DNA of 45,823 bases, taken from Erythrobacter sp. CCH5-A1. GTDB lineage: Bacteria > Pseudomonadota > Alphaproteobacteria > Sphingomonadales > Sphingomonadaceae. Below are positions 8,874 to 17,231 of this stretch, one piece after another; the first letter of the stretch is position 1; the number at the start of each line of letters is the position of its first letter. Made by a program: the position numbers and the translations under genes. The stretch covers positions 1 through 45,823 of the forward strand of contig NZ_LSKQ01000100.1 in NCBI RefSeq assembly GCF_001557115.1. The letters run 5' to 3'. The notes under the pieces were generated by a model. The model was given only the letters and a program-made list of their open reading frames with translations. It ran no database searches and had not been told where the DNA came from.

Positions 8874-9614
8874 AGCCCCTCCCACCTCCGCCTCGGCGTC
8901 AACATCGACCATGTCGCCACCATCAGGAACGCCCGCGGGGGCGACCACCCCGATCCGGTGCGCGCGGCCGAGATTGTCGCGGCGGTCGGGGGCGACGGGA
9001 TCACTGCGCATCTGCGCGAAGACCGCCGTCATATCCGCGACGAGGATCTCGCCCGCATTCAGGCGGCGACCGACCTGCCGCTGAACCTCGAGATGGCGGC
9101 GACGCCCGAGATGCTCGCCATCGCCCTGCGCCACAAGCCGCATGCCGCCTGCATCGTCCCCGAAAAGCGCGAGGAGCGCACCACCGAGGGCGGGCTCGAT
9201 GCGGCGGGGATGCACAACACGCTGGTGCCGATCTGCGAGGAGCTGCGCGCGGCAGGCATCCGCGTCTCGCTGTTCATCGAGGCGGACGAGCGCCAGCTCG
9301 ACGCCGCCCTGCGCCTCGGCGCGCCGGTCGTGGAATTCCACACCGGCGAATATGCCCACGCCTTCCTCGATGGCAACGCCGAGCGCGTGACCCGCGAGCT
9401 GCGCCGCATCACCGACATGGCCGCGCTCGCTGCCAAGAACGGGATCGAGCCGCACGCCGGCCACGGCCTCACCTTCGACAACGTCCAGCCGATCGCCGCC
9501 ATCCCGCAGATCGCCGAACTCAACATCGGCCACTACCTGATCGGCGAGGCGGTGTTCGTCGGCCTCGAGAACGCCATCCGCCGGATGCGCGAGCTGATGG
9601 ACGAGGCACGGTGA
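8871..9614 (+). CDS. pdxJ: Pyridoxine 5'-phosphate synthase
   Basis: Condenses 1-deoxy-D-xylulose 5-phosphate with 3-amino-2-oxopropyl phosphate to form pyridoxine 5'-phosphate. Read from CTG 8871 it has 247 residues, the usual length. It contains [16 protein letters not shown] (about 9-24) with the active-site Asn, Asp and His, [23 protein letters not shown] and the C-terminal [13 protein letters not shown] start at GTG 8958 would lose the first 29 residues and break the active site, so the non-canonical CTG start is favoured by family comparison. It is in the same frame as pyrE and separated from it by TAG-ACC. The following gene starts inside its last codons (GTGA). Confidence 0.93.
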   Translation: MSPSHLRLGVNIDHVATIRNARGGDHPDPVRAAEIVAAVGGDGITAHLREDRRHIRDEDLARIQAATDLPLNLEMAATPEMLAIALRHKPHAACIVPEKREERTTEGGLDAAGMHNTLVPICEELRAAGIRVSLFIEADERQLDAALRLGAPVVEFHTGEYAHAFLDGNAERVTRELRRITDMAALAAKNGIEPHAGHGLTFDNVQPIAAIPQIAELNIGHYLIGEAVFVGLENAIRRMRELMDEAR

Positions 9615-9895
9615 GCGAGCCCGATCTCCCCGCCCTCACTGGCGGACAGAAGCGCTGGGCCTTCGGCGCGGCGGGGCTGTTCCTGCTCGCCATCGGCTTC
9701 CTCGGCTTCGCGCTGAGCCAGAAGGTGATGATGGTCTTCGCAGTCGGCTGGGTCGCGCTGATGATCTTCGGCTTCGTCGGCGCGATCCGCGTGGCGAAAG
9801 GCGACTTCGCGCACCCGCTGTTCAAGGCGCAGGTGATGCTGCACGTCGTCGCCGTCGGGTTACTGGTGGCGGTCATCATAAGGGCGTTCAAATGA
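9611..9895 (+). CDS. Small three-span membrane protein between pdxJ and acpS
   Basis: A 94-residue protein of unknown function. Three hydrophobic segments are visible at about 17-35, 39-58 and 70-90, with little loop between them. The start is GTG 9611, overlapping the pdxJ stop by four bases; its own stop overlaps the acpS start by four bases (ATGA). The tight coupling on both sides shows it is a real gene. No catalytic or binding motif is visible. I do not recognise the family. Confidence 0.8.
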   Translation: MSEPDLPALTGGQKRWAFGAAGLFLLAIGFLGFALSQKVMMVFAVGWVALMIFGFVGAIRVAKGDFAHPLFKAQVMLHVVAVGLLVAVIIRAFK

Positions 9896-10296
9896 TCATC
9901 GGCATGGGCAGCGACCTCTGCAATATCGAGCGGATCGCGGGTTCGCTCGCCCGCTATGGCGAGCGCTTCGAAAACCGCGTTTTCACCGCCACCGAAATCG
10001 CCAAGGCCCGCCGCCGCCCCTTCACCATCGCGGGCACCTACGCCAAGCGCTTCGCCGCCAAGGAGGCGTTCAGCAAGGCGGTGGGCACCGGGTTCAAGCG
10101 CGGCGTCTTCATGAAGGATATCGGCGTCGTCAACGCCCCCTCGGGCGCGCCCACGCTCGCGCTGACCGGCGGGGCGGCATTGCGGCTTGAAGAAATGACG
10201 CCGGACGGGCATGAGGCGCGCATCCACCTTACCCTCACCGACGATCACCCCTGGGCGCAGGCCTTCGTGATCATCGAAGCCATTCCCCTGCCCTAA
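9892..10296 (+). CDS. acpS: Holo-[acyl-carrier-protein] synthase
   Basis: Transfers 4'-phosphopantetheine from CoA to the acyl carrier protein. It has 134 residues, normal for AcpS. The magnesium and CoA ligands are D8 in [12 protein letters not shown] and E58 in [12 protein letters not shown], and [13 protein letters not shown] is the typical central motif. The start, ATG 9892, overlaps the upstream small membrane gene. Grouping pdxJ, acpS and lepB in one run is common in alphaproteobacteria. Confidence 0.96.
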   Translation: MIIGMGSDLCNIERIAGSLARYGERFENRVFTATEIAKARRRPFTIAGTYAKRFAAKEAFSKAVGTGFKRGVFMKDIGVVNAPSGAPTLALTGGAALRLEEMTPDGHEARIHLTLTDDHPWAQAFVIIEAIPLP

Positions 10297-10303
10297 GGCC
10301 CCC

Positions 10304-11203
10304 ATGGCGACCCCCATTGCACCAACCGAAAGCCCGCCAGTGACCGACAGCGAAACCCCGGAAAAGATCAACTGGTTCGCCGAAATCCGCGGCCTTGCGC
10401 TGATGCTGCTCGCGGTGCTGGCGTTCCACAGCCTTGTCGCCAAGCCCTTCTACATTCCCTCGACCTCGATGATGCCGACCCTGTGGGTGGGCGACCGGCT
10501 GGTGGTGAGCAAGTATCCCTACGGCTGGTCATGGGCCTCGGCGAGCTTCCACCTGCTGCCGCGCTCGAGCACCCGCATCTGGCCCGCCACGCCCGAATAT
10601 GGCGATATCGTCATCCCCGTCCACCCCGAGCGCGACGAGGACTATATCAAGCGCGTCGTCGGCCGGCCGGGCGACACGATCGAGGTTCGCAATGGCCTGA
10701 TCTATCTCAACGGCTCGCCGATCAAGCGCGAGGTCGTGCCGCCGGTGCGCCTGCCGTTCGAGCCCAGTCTGATGTGCAAGGACGATGTCGGCGAGCACCC
10801 CTGCCTCGATTCCTACGAGCAGTTCCGCAAGACCGGCCCCGACGGCAAGGACTACTTCGATCCGCCGACCTGGCGCGAGACCTTCCCCAACGGCGCGACC
10901 TTCCTCACCATCGACTTCCTCAACCAGGAGCTCGACAATTTCGGCCCCTACAAGGTGCCCGAGGACTCGGTGTTCGTGATGGGCGACAACCGCGATCTTT
11001 CCGCCGACAGCCGCGCGCCGCTGCCGCGTGGGCTCGGCGGGGCGGTGCCGCTCGCCAATATCGGCGGGCGCGCGGAGTTCATCACCTTCAGCCTCGACGG
11101 TTCGACCACCTGGAACCCGGCGAGCTGGTGGACCAGCCTGCGCGGCGACCGCGCGTGGACCACCCTGCGGCCTGCGCTTGCCGAGGGCAAGGCGGCCAAG
11201 TGA
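10304..11203 (+). CDS. lepB: Signal peptidase I
   Basis: A 299-residue inner-membrane serine protease that removes signal peptides from exported proteins in the periplasm. A transmembrane anchor lies at about 29-46. The catalytic Ser is S55 in IPSTSMMPTL and the general base is K116 in DEDYIKRVVGRPGDT. Box E, VMGDNRDLSADSR, lies in the C-terminal half. An insertion of about 60 residues (about 155-205, around PCLDSYEQFRKTG) separates the two halves, as in other proteobacterial enzymes. The start at ATG 10304 is eight bases after acpS. Confidence 0.96.
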   Translation: MATPIAPTESPPVTDSETPEKINWFAEIRGLALMLLAVLAFHSLVAKPFYIPSTSMMPTLWVGDRLVVSKYPYGWSWASASFHLLPRSSTRIWPATPEYGDIVIPVHPERDEDYIKRVVGRPGDTIEVRNGLIYLNGSPIKREVVPPVRLPFEPSLMCKDDVGEHPCLDSYEQFRKTGPDGKDYFDPPTWRETFPNGATFLTIDFLNQELDNFGPYKVPEDSVFVMGDNRDLSADSRAPLPRGLGGAVPLANIGGRAEFITFSLDGSTTWNPASWWTSLRGDRAWTTLRPALAEGKAAK

Positions 11204-11222
11204 CCTGAAGGGCGCACGAAAC

Positions 11223-12368
11223 ATGGCCCGCAAGTTCCTCTATTTCTTCGCCTTCTGCATCATTTTGGTGATCGTGGGCGCGTTCCTGCTCGCGCGCTTC
11301 CCGACCGAGCTGACCAAGCTGGCGATGGTGCCCTCGGCCGCCTTCACCCCGGTCAAGCCGCTCGAAGCCAATGCCTACGAGGACCCCAAGCTGTGGTATT
11401 CGCGCCCCGGCATCGGGGTGAGCGATCCGGCGCGCTGGCAGCCCGCCTATGCCGGGGACCGCGGCGTGCTTCCCACCCCCGCCGAGCCGAAGCAGCAATT
11501 CGCGGTCTTCTTCGTCCACCCGACGAGCTATGTGAACCGTTCGAGCTGGAACGCCCCGCTCGAAAACGGCGGCGACCCGGAGGCCGAGCGCATCGCGCGC
11601 ATCTATCTGCGCGGCATGGCAAGCCCCTTCAACGCGGCGTCCGAGATCTGGGCCCCGCGCTATCGCCAGGCGACCTTCGGCGCCTTCCTCACCGATGCGC
11701 CCGAGGCGCGGCAGGCGATCGACGCCGCCTTTGGCGATGTGCGCGAGGCGTTCCGCTTCTTCCTCTCCACGGTCGATCCCAAGACCCCGATCGTGCTCGC
11801 GGGCCATTCGCAAGGTTCGCTGCACCTGAAGCGCCTGATCGCCGAGGAGGTGAAGGGCACGCCGGTCGCCGCGCGGGTGGTGGCGGCCTATCTGGTCGGC
11901 TGGCCGGTCTCGCCGCTGCATGACCTGCCGGTCATGGGCATGCCCGCCTGCACCGCGGCCGACCAGACCGGATGCGTCCTCAGCTGGTCGAGCTTTGCCG
12001 AACCGGCCGACCCTGCGCTGGTGCTCGAGGCCTACGCGGCCGCCCCTGCGCTCGACGGCAAGGCGCCCGGCGCCGAGCCGATGCTGTGCACCAATCCGCT
12101 GACCGGCCTCACCGGAGGCACCGCGCCGGCCAGCGCCAATCTCGGCACGCTGGTGCCCGAGGACAGCATGGAGAAGGGCACGCTCCAGCCCGGCCTTGTC
12201 CCCGCGCGCTGCGACAAGCGCGGGTTGCTGCTGATCGGGCCGCCGCCCGAAATGGGCAGCTACGTCCTCCCGGGCAACAATTACCACGTCTACGATCTGC
12301 CGCTGTACTGGGCGAACACGAAGGCGGACGTGATCCGGCGGGTGGACGCGTGGAAACCGGCCAAGTGA
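11223..12368 (+). CDS. DUF3089 alpha/beta hydrolase-like protein
   Basis: A 381-residue protein with an N-terminal membrane anchor or uncleaved signal at about 4-24 and a DUF3089 domain behind it. The nucleophile elbow GHSQGSL (S196) and preceding FFVHPTSYV strand fit an alpha/beta hydrolase fold exposed to the periplasm. Substrate unknown; members are often annotated as lysophospholipase-like. The start is ATG 11223, preceded by GAAGGGCGCACGAAAC. The last codons overlap the ruvX GTG start (GTGA), so the two are coupled despite unrelated functions. Confidence 0.85.
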   Translation: MARKFLYFFAFCIILVIVGAFLLARFPTELTKLAMVPSAAFTPVKPLEANAYEDPKLWYSRPGIGVSDPARWQPAYAGDRGVLPTPAEPKQQFAVFFVHPTSYVNRSSWNAPLENGGDPEAERIARIYLRGMASPFNAASEIWAPRYRQATFGAFLTDAPEARQAIDAAFGDVREAFRFFLSTVDPKTPIVLAGHSQGSLHLKRLIAEEVKGTPVAARVVAAYLVGWPVSPLHDLPVMGMPACTAADQTGCVLSWSSFAEPADPALVLEAYAAAPALDGKAPGAEPMLCTNPLTGLTGGTAPASANLGTLVPEDSMEKGTLQPGLVPARCDKRGLLLIGPPPEMGSYVLPGNNYHVYDLPLYWANTKADVIRRVDAWKPAK

Positions 12369-12835
12369 TCTTCGAAGACGCGCGCGGCTTTGCCGACGCG
12401 GTGGGAGACGGGGGCGTCCTTCTGGGCCTCGATCTCGGCACCAAGACCATCGGCACGGCGACCTGCGATGCGGGCTGGCGCTTTGCAACCAACGGCACCA
12501 CCATCAGCCGCGGCAAGTGGGGGCGTGACCGCGAGACACTCGCTGCGCTGATCAAGAGCCGATCCGTGCGCGGGATCGTCCTCGGCCTGCCGCGCAACAT
12601 GGACGGCTCCGAGGGCCCGCGCGCGCAGGCCAGCCGCGCCTATGCCCGCAACATGGCCGAGGCCTTCGCGCTCCCCGTCCTGCTGTGGGACGAGCGCTGG
12701 TCGACCCAGGCCGCCGAGGCCGCGATGATCGGCCAGGACATGAGCCGCGCCAAACGCGCCGCCGCGATCGACAGCCATGCCGCGGCGGTGATCTTGCAGG
12801 GCGCGATTGATCGGCTCGCGGGAGGCGTGCTCTAG
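12365..12835 (+). CDS. ruvX: Holliday junction resolvase-like RuvX/YqgF
   Basis: A 156-residue RNase H-fold nuclease of the YqgF family, linked to Holliday junction resolution and to pre-16S rRNA maturation. Motifs: LLGLDLGTKTIG (catalytic D23), GIVLGLPRNMDGSEGPRAQ, LLWDERWST (D109, E110) and DSHAAAVIL (D136). The start is GTG 12365, overlapping the DUF3089 stop by four bases. The first 17 residues before GVLLGLDLG form a short leader that is usual in sphingomonad homologues. The stop TAG is immediately followed by the ATG of the next small gene. Confidence 0.93.
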   Translation: MIFEDARGFADAVGDGGVLLGLDLGTKTIGTATCDAGWRFATNGTTISRGKWGRDRETLAALIKSRSVRGIVLGLPRNMDGSEGPRAQASRAYARNMAEAFALPVLLWDERWSTQAAEAAMIGQDMSRAKRAAAIDSHAAAVILQGAIDRLAGGVL

Positions 12836-13021
12836 ATGATCGAAGACGGCATCGGCGAGGTGATCGGCGATGTCGCCGAAGGGGCGATCGAGGTGCTGGG
12901 CGATATCGGCTCGGCGGCAGACAGCGGGCAGCGGCGGCGTCGGGGCTGCTGGCGGCTGTTCCTGATCGTGCTGGTGCTGGCCGCAGCAATCACGCTTGGC
13001 GTGATCGTGCTCGGCAGCTGA
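12836..13021 (+). CDS. Small single-span membrane protein downstream of ruvX
   Basis: A 61-residue peptide starting directly after the ruvX stop codon. The N-terminal part (about 1-30) is acidic and Gly/Ile/Val patterned like an amphipathic helix; an RRRRGCWR patch then leads into one transmembrane helix at about 41-58. GGGAGG at 12820-12825 may serve as ribosome site. Function unknown. The basic patch before the helix predicts the N-terminus inside the cell. Confidence 0.65.
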   Translation: MIEDGIGEVIGDVAEGAIEVLGDIGSAADSGQRRRRGCWRLFLIVLVLAAAITLGVIVLGS

Positions 13022-13042
13022 ACTGCCGACCAGGGGCCAGTC

Positions 13043-13216
13043 ATGGGCGACCTCATCAACTGGATTATCCGCGACCTGCTGATCTCTTTGGGCAGGTTCC
13101 TGTTCGCTCGCCTGCCGCTCCTCGTCCAGAAAGGCTGCACGATCATTGCCCTCGTGTTCATCGTGCCGTTCTTCGGGGTGGTGCTCTACGTCCTCGTCCT
13201 GAAGCTGGCAGGTTGA
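13043..13216 (+). CDS. Tiny hydrophobic membrane protein (57 residues)
   Basis: An open frame of 57 codons starting at ATG 13043, six bases after AGGGG. The product MGDLINWIIRDLLISLG... has an amphipathic N-terminal half with two positive patches and one strong transmembrane helix at about 34-53. It follows the 61-residue membrane gene by 21 bases and fills what would otherwise be an empty stretch. Nothing is known of its function. Base composition and codon pattern are like the neighbours, which supports a real gene, but its small size leaves doubt. Confidence 0.55.
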   Translation: MGDLINWIIRDLLISLGRFLFARLPLLVQKGCTIIALVFIVPFFGVVLYVLVLKLAG

Positions 13217-13287
13217 GCGCGGCCGACCGCGCCAGCGTCAAAATAATCCATTGTGCGCCGCGCCGCCTTGCTCTTATGCGCACCACC

Positions 13288-13770
13288 ATGAACACCCCTG
13301 CCACCCCCCGGTTCGACGCGCGCGAGGCCTCGAAGTGGTTCTTCCGCCACGGCCATACCGGCTGGCTGGGCCTCAGGTTCACCGAGCAGGGCGACAACTG
13401 GGTCGAACTCGAATTGCCGTGGCGCGAGGATCTGATCGGGGATTCGAGCCAGCACGTCCTCGCCTCGGGCCCGATCATCAGCCTCATGGACATGGCGAGC
13501 GGCATGGCGATCTGGCAGACGCGCGGCACCTTTCAGCCGGTCGCGACGCTCGATCTGCGCGTCGATTACCAGCGTCCCGCGCGCGAGCGGGCGAGCGTGC
13601 GCGGCCGGGTCGAATGCTACCGCATCACGCGCTCGGCCGCCTTCGTGCGCGGGATCGCCTATGACGAGAGCCCGGATGATCCGGTCGCGCACGTTGCGGG
13701 CTGCTTCATGACCATCGGCGCCGATCCGCGCGAGGCCAATCCGGCGCTTGGAGGCGGCGGCAATGGCTGA
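13288..13770 (+). CDS. PaaI-type hotdog-fold thioesterase (first of two)
   Basis: A 160-residue protein of the PaaI/YdiI hotdog thioesterase group, likely hydrolysing acyl- or aryl-CoA. The motif SGPIISLMDMASGMAIW (about 61-77) carries the catalytic acidic residue, and PVATLDLRVDYQRPA is the second family strand. In-frame starts are 13213, 13276 and 13288. ATG 13288 fits best because a possible promoter, TTGTGC (13251) and TTATGC (13274), would place the transcript start just before it; none of the choices has a good ribosome site. It overlaps the next thioesterase gene. Confidence 0.82.
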   Translation: MNTPATPRFDAREASKWFFRHGHTGWLGLRFTEQGDNWVELELPWREDLIGDSSQHVLASGPIISLMDMASGMAIWQTRGTFQPVATLDLRVDYQRPARERASVRGRVECYRITRSAAFVRGIAYDESPDDPVAHVAGCFMTIGADPREANPALGGGGNG

Positions 13771-14158
13771 CCAGCTGGAGCTTCCCGCCTATGCCCGCTC
13801 GCTCGGGCTCGCCCTGACCGGCGAGAGCGAGGGCGGGATGCCGGTGCTGACGGTCGATTTCGGCCCGATGGTCGAAGGCCGCCCGCAGCACTTCCACGGC
13901 GGGGCCACGGCAGGCCTGCTCGAGAATGCGGGCTACGCCGCGCTGCGCACCGCGCTGATCGCCGCGGGGCGCGATCCGGTGCTGAAGCCGATCAACATCA
14001 CCGTGCAATATCTCGCCGCGGGCAAGTCCCAGGCGAGCTTCGCGGTGGGGCGCATCACCCGGCTCGGGCGGCGCAATGCCAATGTGAGCGTGGAGGCGTG
14101 GCAGTCCGACCGCAGCCGCCCGATCGCGACGGCGGTGATGAATATCCTGATGGTCTGA
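13763..14158 (+). CDS. PaaI-type hotdog-fold thioesterase (second of two)
   Basis: A 131-residue hotdog-fold protein, again of the PaaI type. FHGGATAGLLENAGYAAL carries the catalytic region with an HGG turn and an acidic residue, and PVLKPINITVQYLAAGK is the partner strand. It starts at ATG 13763 inside the last codons of the first thioesterase gene, with GGAGG just upstream, so the two are coupled. Two different hotdog proteins in one operon suggest either a hetero-oligomer or two substrate classes. The substrate is not evident from sequence. Confidence 0.85.
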   Translation: MADQLELPAYARSLGLALTGESEGGMPVLTVDFGPMVEGRPQHFHGGATAGLLENAGYAALRTALIAAGRDPVLKPINITVQYLAAGKSQASFAVGRITRLGRRNANVSVEAWQSDRSRPIATAVMNILMV

Positions 14159-14313
14159 AACAATTTTCCTACTCGGCCCGCGCCTGTCAGGGTCGCGGGA
14201 ATGACGAGTCGGATCGCCCGTCTTGCTGCTTCGGAAAGGGCCTGCGGAGGGCGTGGATTTCTGCCTCTGGACAGTGTCTCATGTGTCTCCAACACGCCGA
14301 TGCGCGCGCGGCG

Positions 14314-16491
14314 CTACGGCGGCGGCGTGGGTGCGGGCGCAGGCCTGACGACCACCCCGTCCTCCTCGACCCGGACCTCGACCGGCACCCCGTCCTGCCG
14401 CAGCGAGACGCCGTTCTCGTCGACCTTGAGGCTGGTGCCATCCTGCCCGAGAGGGATCTCGCCCTCGATCACGTCGAGCGGCTGGACCGGGCCCTCGGGA
14501 TCGGGGGTGTCCTCGGCCTGCGGAGCGGGGGCGGCCTCGATCTTGAGCGCGGAGAGCATGAAGTCGCGCCAGATGCGCGCCGGCAGGCTGCCACCGGTGA
14601 CGCCGTTGAGGGGCGTGTTGTCGTCCTTGCCGACCCACACGCCGACCACGAGGTCGCCCGCGTACCCTACGAACAGCGCGTCGCGGTAGTCCTGGGTGGT
14701 GCCGGTCTTGCCGAAGTTGGGAATCGGGAGCGAGGCCCCCCGCCCCGTCCCGCGGTTGATGGCGGCGCGCAGCATGCCTTCGAGCGCCTCGTGATCGCCC
14801 GAGGACAGCGAGCGGGTGCGGGTCGTCATCCACTCCCAGAAGCTGCGGTCGCCGCGCGGGAAGGCGTGGGGCTCGACCGGGTACTCGTTGGCGGCGATCC
14901 CGGCATAGGCGGCGGTGAGCTCCATCAGCGTCATCGACGAGGTGCCGAGCGCAAGGCTCGGGTCGCCCTCGGTCATCGGCGAGGTGATGCCGAGGCGGCG
15001 CGCATTGGCGATCACCTTGTCGCTGCCCACGGCCTGAAGCAGGCGGACCGCCGCGACATTGCTCGAGGAGGCGAAGGCATCCTCCAGCGTGATCTGCGCA
15101 GAGTACTGCTCGCGCGCATTCTTGGGCCGGTAGCTGCCTTGCGTGATCGGCGTGTTGGGGATGGTGTCCTCGGGCTCCCAGCCTGCTTCGAGCGCGGTGA
15201 GGTAGACGAAGGTCTTGAAGGTCGAACCCGGCTGGCGGCGGGCCTGGGTGGCGCGGTTGAAGGGCGACTTGGCGTAGTCGCGCCCTCCGACCATCGCCAC
15301 GACCTCGCCGTTCTTGCGCATCGCCACCAGCGCGACCTGCGCCCCGCCCAGCGGCGCGCGGGCGACGATCCGGCTGGCGAGCGCCTGAAGCCGCGAATCG
15401 AGCGTCGTCGTCAGCACCTGCTTGGAATAGCCCGCCTCCATCCCCTCGCGCGCCAACGGCAGGGCCCAGTCGGCGAAGTAGGTGCCGGTCGGCAGGTTGT
15501 CGTCGCGGGTGCGCACGTCGATGCGCGGATCGGGCAGCGCCTTGGCTTCGGCCGCGGTGAGGTAGCCCTCGTCCACCATCGACTGGACCACCAGCTCCAT
15601 GCGCTTCTTCGCCTTGTCGTAATGCTTGGTCGGCGCATAGCGCGAAGGCGCCTGGAGCAGCCCCGCGAGCATCGCCGCCTGCTCGGGCCGCAGCTTCTCG
15701 GGCTGGCGGTAGAAGTAGTGGAGCGAAGCGGCGCGCAGCCCGTACTGGTTGTCGCCGAAATAGGCGTTGGAGAGGTAGCGCTCGAGGATCTCGTCCTTGG
15801 TCAGCCAGCTCTCCAGCCACAGCGCGATCAGCGCCTCGCGGGCCTTGCGGGTGATCGATTGCTCGGGAGTGAGGAAGGTGAACTTGGCGAGCTGCTGGGT
15901 GATGGTCGAGCCCCCGCCGTACCCCGTCCACGCTGCTCGGGCGATGCCGCGCGGGTCGATGCCCCAGTGGCTGTAGAACCGCCGGTCCTCGATCGCGATG
16001 AAGGCCTGCACCACGTGGGGCGGCAGGTCCTTGACCTTGACCGGCGCCTCGACGATCGCCCCCTGCCGCGCGATCGGCGTTCCGTCGCTGGCGAGCAGCG
16101 TGACCTGCGGCGGGGCGATGGGCTCGAGGCTCTTGGAGAGCGGCGCAGTGACGGTCAGCCAGCCGATCAGCAGGGCGAGGACGGCGAAGGTTGCGAGCAG
16201 GCCCCGCCCCGTCCACCACAGCTTGCTCCGCCGATGCCAGTAATCGCGCTGCCACCAGCGCAGGCGCTTCCTCTCGGTCGCGGCGAGCGCCTCGTCGACC
16301 AGTCCGAGCTTGGCGTCCCAGTCGTCGAAGGCAGGCGTCCCCGAAACGCGCGGGCGCGGCAGATCGTCGTAGTCGTCATCGTCGTCGACAGGACGCGAGG
16401 ATTCATAGAGCGGGAAGAACCCGGCAGGCGCGCCCGCACCCTCGTCTGCGCGCGCCCGGGAGCCTTTCCAGAATCGGTCGAAGAACGCCAT
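14314..16491 (-). CDS. Class A penicillin-binding protein (PBP1-type transglycosylase/transpeptidase)
   Basis: A 725-residue bifunctional peptidoglycan synthase. An acidic cytoplasmic N-terminus (a run of five Asp near residue 36) precedes one transmembrane helix at about 97-113. The glycosyltransferase domain shows the catalytic Glu E168 in FIAIEDRRFYSHWGID and GGSTITQQLAK. The transpeptidase domain shows S423 in PGSTFK, S476-S-N478 and K595 in GKTGTT. The C-terminal tail beyond about 640 is acidic with repeating Asp-Gly and Val-rich strands (DGTSLKVDENGVSLRQDG), not part of the core fold. It is cut off from its upstream neighbour by 44 bases and is convergent with the thioesterases. Confidence 0.94.
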   Translation of the reverse strand: MAFFDRFWKGSRARADEGAGAPAGFFPLYESSRPVDDDDDYDDLPRPRVSGTPAFDDWDAKLGLVDEALAATERKRLRWWQRDYWHRRSKLWWTGRGLLATFAVLALLIGWLTVTAPLSKSLEPIAPPQVTLLASDGTPIARQGAIVEAPVKVKDLPPHVVQAFIAIEDRRFYSHWGIDPRGIARAAWTGYGGGSTITQQLAKFTFLTPEQSITRKAREALIALWLESWLTKDEILERYLSNAYFGDNQYGLRAASLHYFYRQPEKLRPEQAAMLAGLLQAPSRYAPTKHYDKAKKRMELVVQSMVDEGYLTAAEAKALPDPRIDVRTRDDNLPTGTYFADWALPLAREGMEAGYSKQVLTTTLDSRLQALASRIVARAPLGGAQVALVAMRKNGEVVAMVGGRDYAKSPFNRATQARRQPGSTFKTFVYLTALEAGWEPEDTIPNTPITQGSYRPKNAREQYSAQITLEDAFASSSNVAAVRLLQAVGSDKVIANARRLGITSPMTEGDPSLALGTSSMTLMELTAAYAGIAANEYPVEPHAFPRGDRSFWEWMTTRTRSLSSGDHEALEGMLRAAINRGTGRGASLPIPNFGKTGTTQDYRDALFVGYAGDLVVGVWVGKDDNTPLNGVTGGSLPARIWRDFMLSALKIEAAPAPQAEDTPDPEGPVQPLDVIEGEIPLGQDGTSLKVDENGVSLRQDGVPVEVRVEEDGVVVRPAPAPTPPP

Positions 16492-16535
16492 GGTTAGTGC
16501 TGTGTTATCAGGCTAGCACAGTGGCTAGCAAGCGG

Positions 16536-17228
16536 TCAGAACGAATTGACCAGATTGGCATAGGCCTGTGGCTGGTCGACCTCGTCGAGCATCAGCCGCG
16601 CGGGCTTCTTGCGGCAGCGCTTGATGAGCTTCAGCCACATCGCCTCGCGCTGTGCGCGCGCCAGAAGCCGTTCTTCGCGGCTCGGCGTCACCCCTCGACC
16701 CATCGCCTCGATCGACGTGAGCGAGGTGTAAGCATTGTGCGGCCAGAACAGCTTGCGCCGTCCGGCATTGGCGGCGGTGAACCAGTCCCATTCGCGCACC
16801 AGATCGCCGCAGGTGTAGGTCTCTATCCCACCGCCCGGACTGTCGGCATCGTGGCGGGCATAGCCGGCGCGCACGTCAACGCTGCCCTCGACCTTGTTGC
16901 CGTCCTTGTCGGTCGCGGCGAAGTACCGGAGCGTCTCGGCGCGCGCCTTCACTGCGGCGTCGATCGCGGGCGACATGCTGCTTTCCTTGAGCGCAAGCGC
17001 GATCAGCTTGCCGTCGGCACCCACGCGCGCGGTGTAGCTGGCGGTGCCATTGTGGCCTTCGTCCTTGGCGGCCTGCGGAATGTCGACCGCTGTGATCCGC
17101 TGCGCCGAGGCCGGGCGCGGGTTGCGCTCGGGCGCCACCGGCACCGTGCGCACCGGCGGTGGGGGCACGGCCAGCTGCGCGGCCAGCGGACTTGCTGCAA
17201 GGGCCAGCGGAAGCAGTGCCCGCCGCAT
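16536..17228 (-). CDS. TonB-C-like periplasmic protein
   Basis: A 230-residue exported protein. It starts with a signal peptide (MRRALLPLALAASPLAAQ) and a Pro-rich stretch, followed at about 45-125 by a domain resembling the TonB C-terminal fold (TASYTARVGADGKLIALAL, then AAVKARAETLRYFAA). Unlike real TonB it lacks an uncleaved membrane anchor. The second half (about 130-230) is not recognised; it has a single Cys at C139 and a Trp-rich part. Start ATG 17228 is three bases from the cobS stop, and the PBP gene follows. Envelope-related function is inferred. Confidence 0.75.
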   Translation of the reverse strand: MRRALLPLALAASPLAAQLAVPPPPVRTVPVAPERNPRPASAQRITAVDIPQAAKDEGHNGTASYTARVGADGKLIALALKESSMSPAIDAAVKARAETLRYFAATDKDGNKVEGSVDVRAGYARHDADSPGGGIETYTCGDLVREWDWFTAANAGRRKLFWPHNAYTSLTSIEAMGRGVTPSREERLLARAQREAMWLKLIKRCRKKPARLMLDEVDQPQAYANLVNSF

Positions 17229-17231
17229 CGC

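Noticed and set aside
14201..14689. A 162-codon frame on the plus strand after the second thioesterase
   Set aside because: No ribosome site or family, and most of it is antisense to the end of the PBP gene. The 155-base gap itself holds only a weak CCCGCG/CGCGGG stem.
14098..16497. A 799-codon open frame on the plus strand opposite the PBP gene
   Set aside because: Arg/Gly/Asp-rich shadow with no recognisable domain, antisense to a complete class A PBP.
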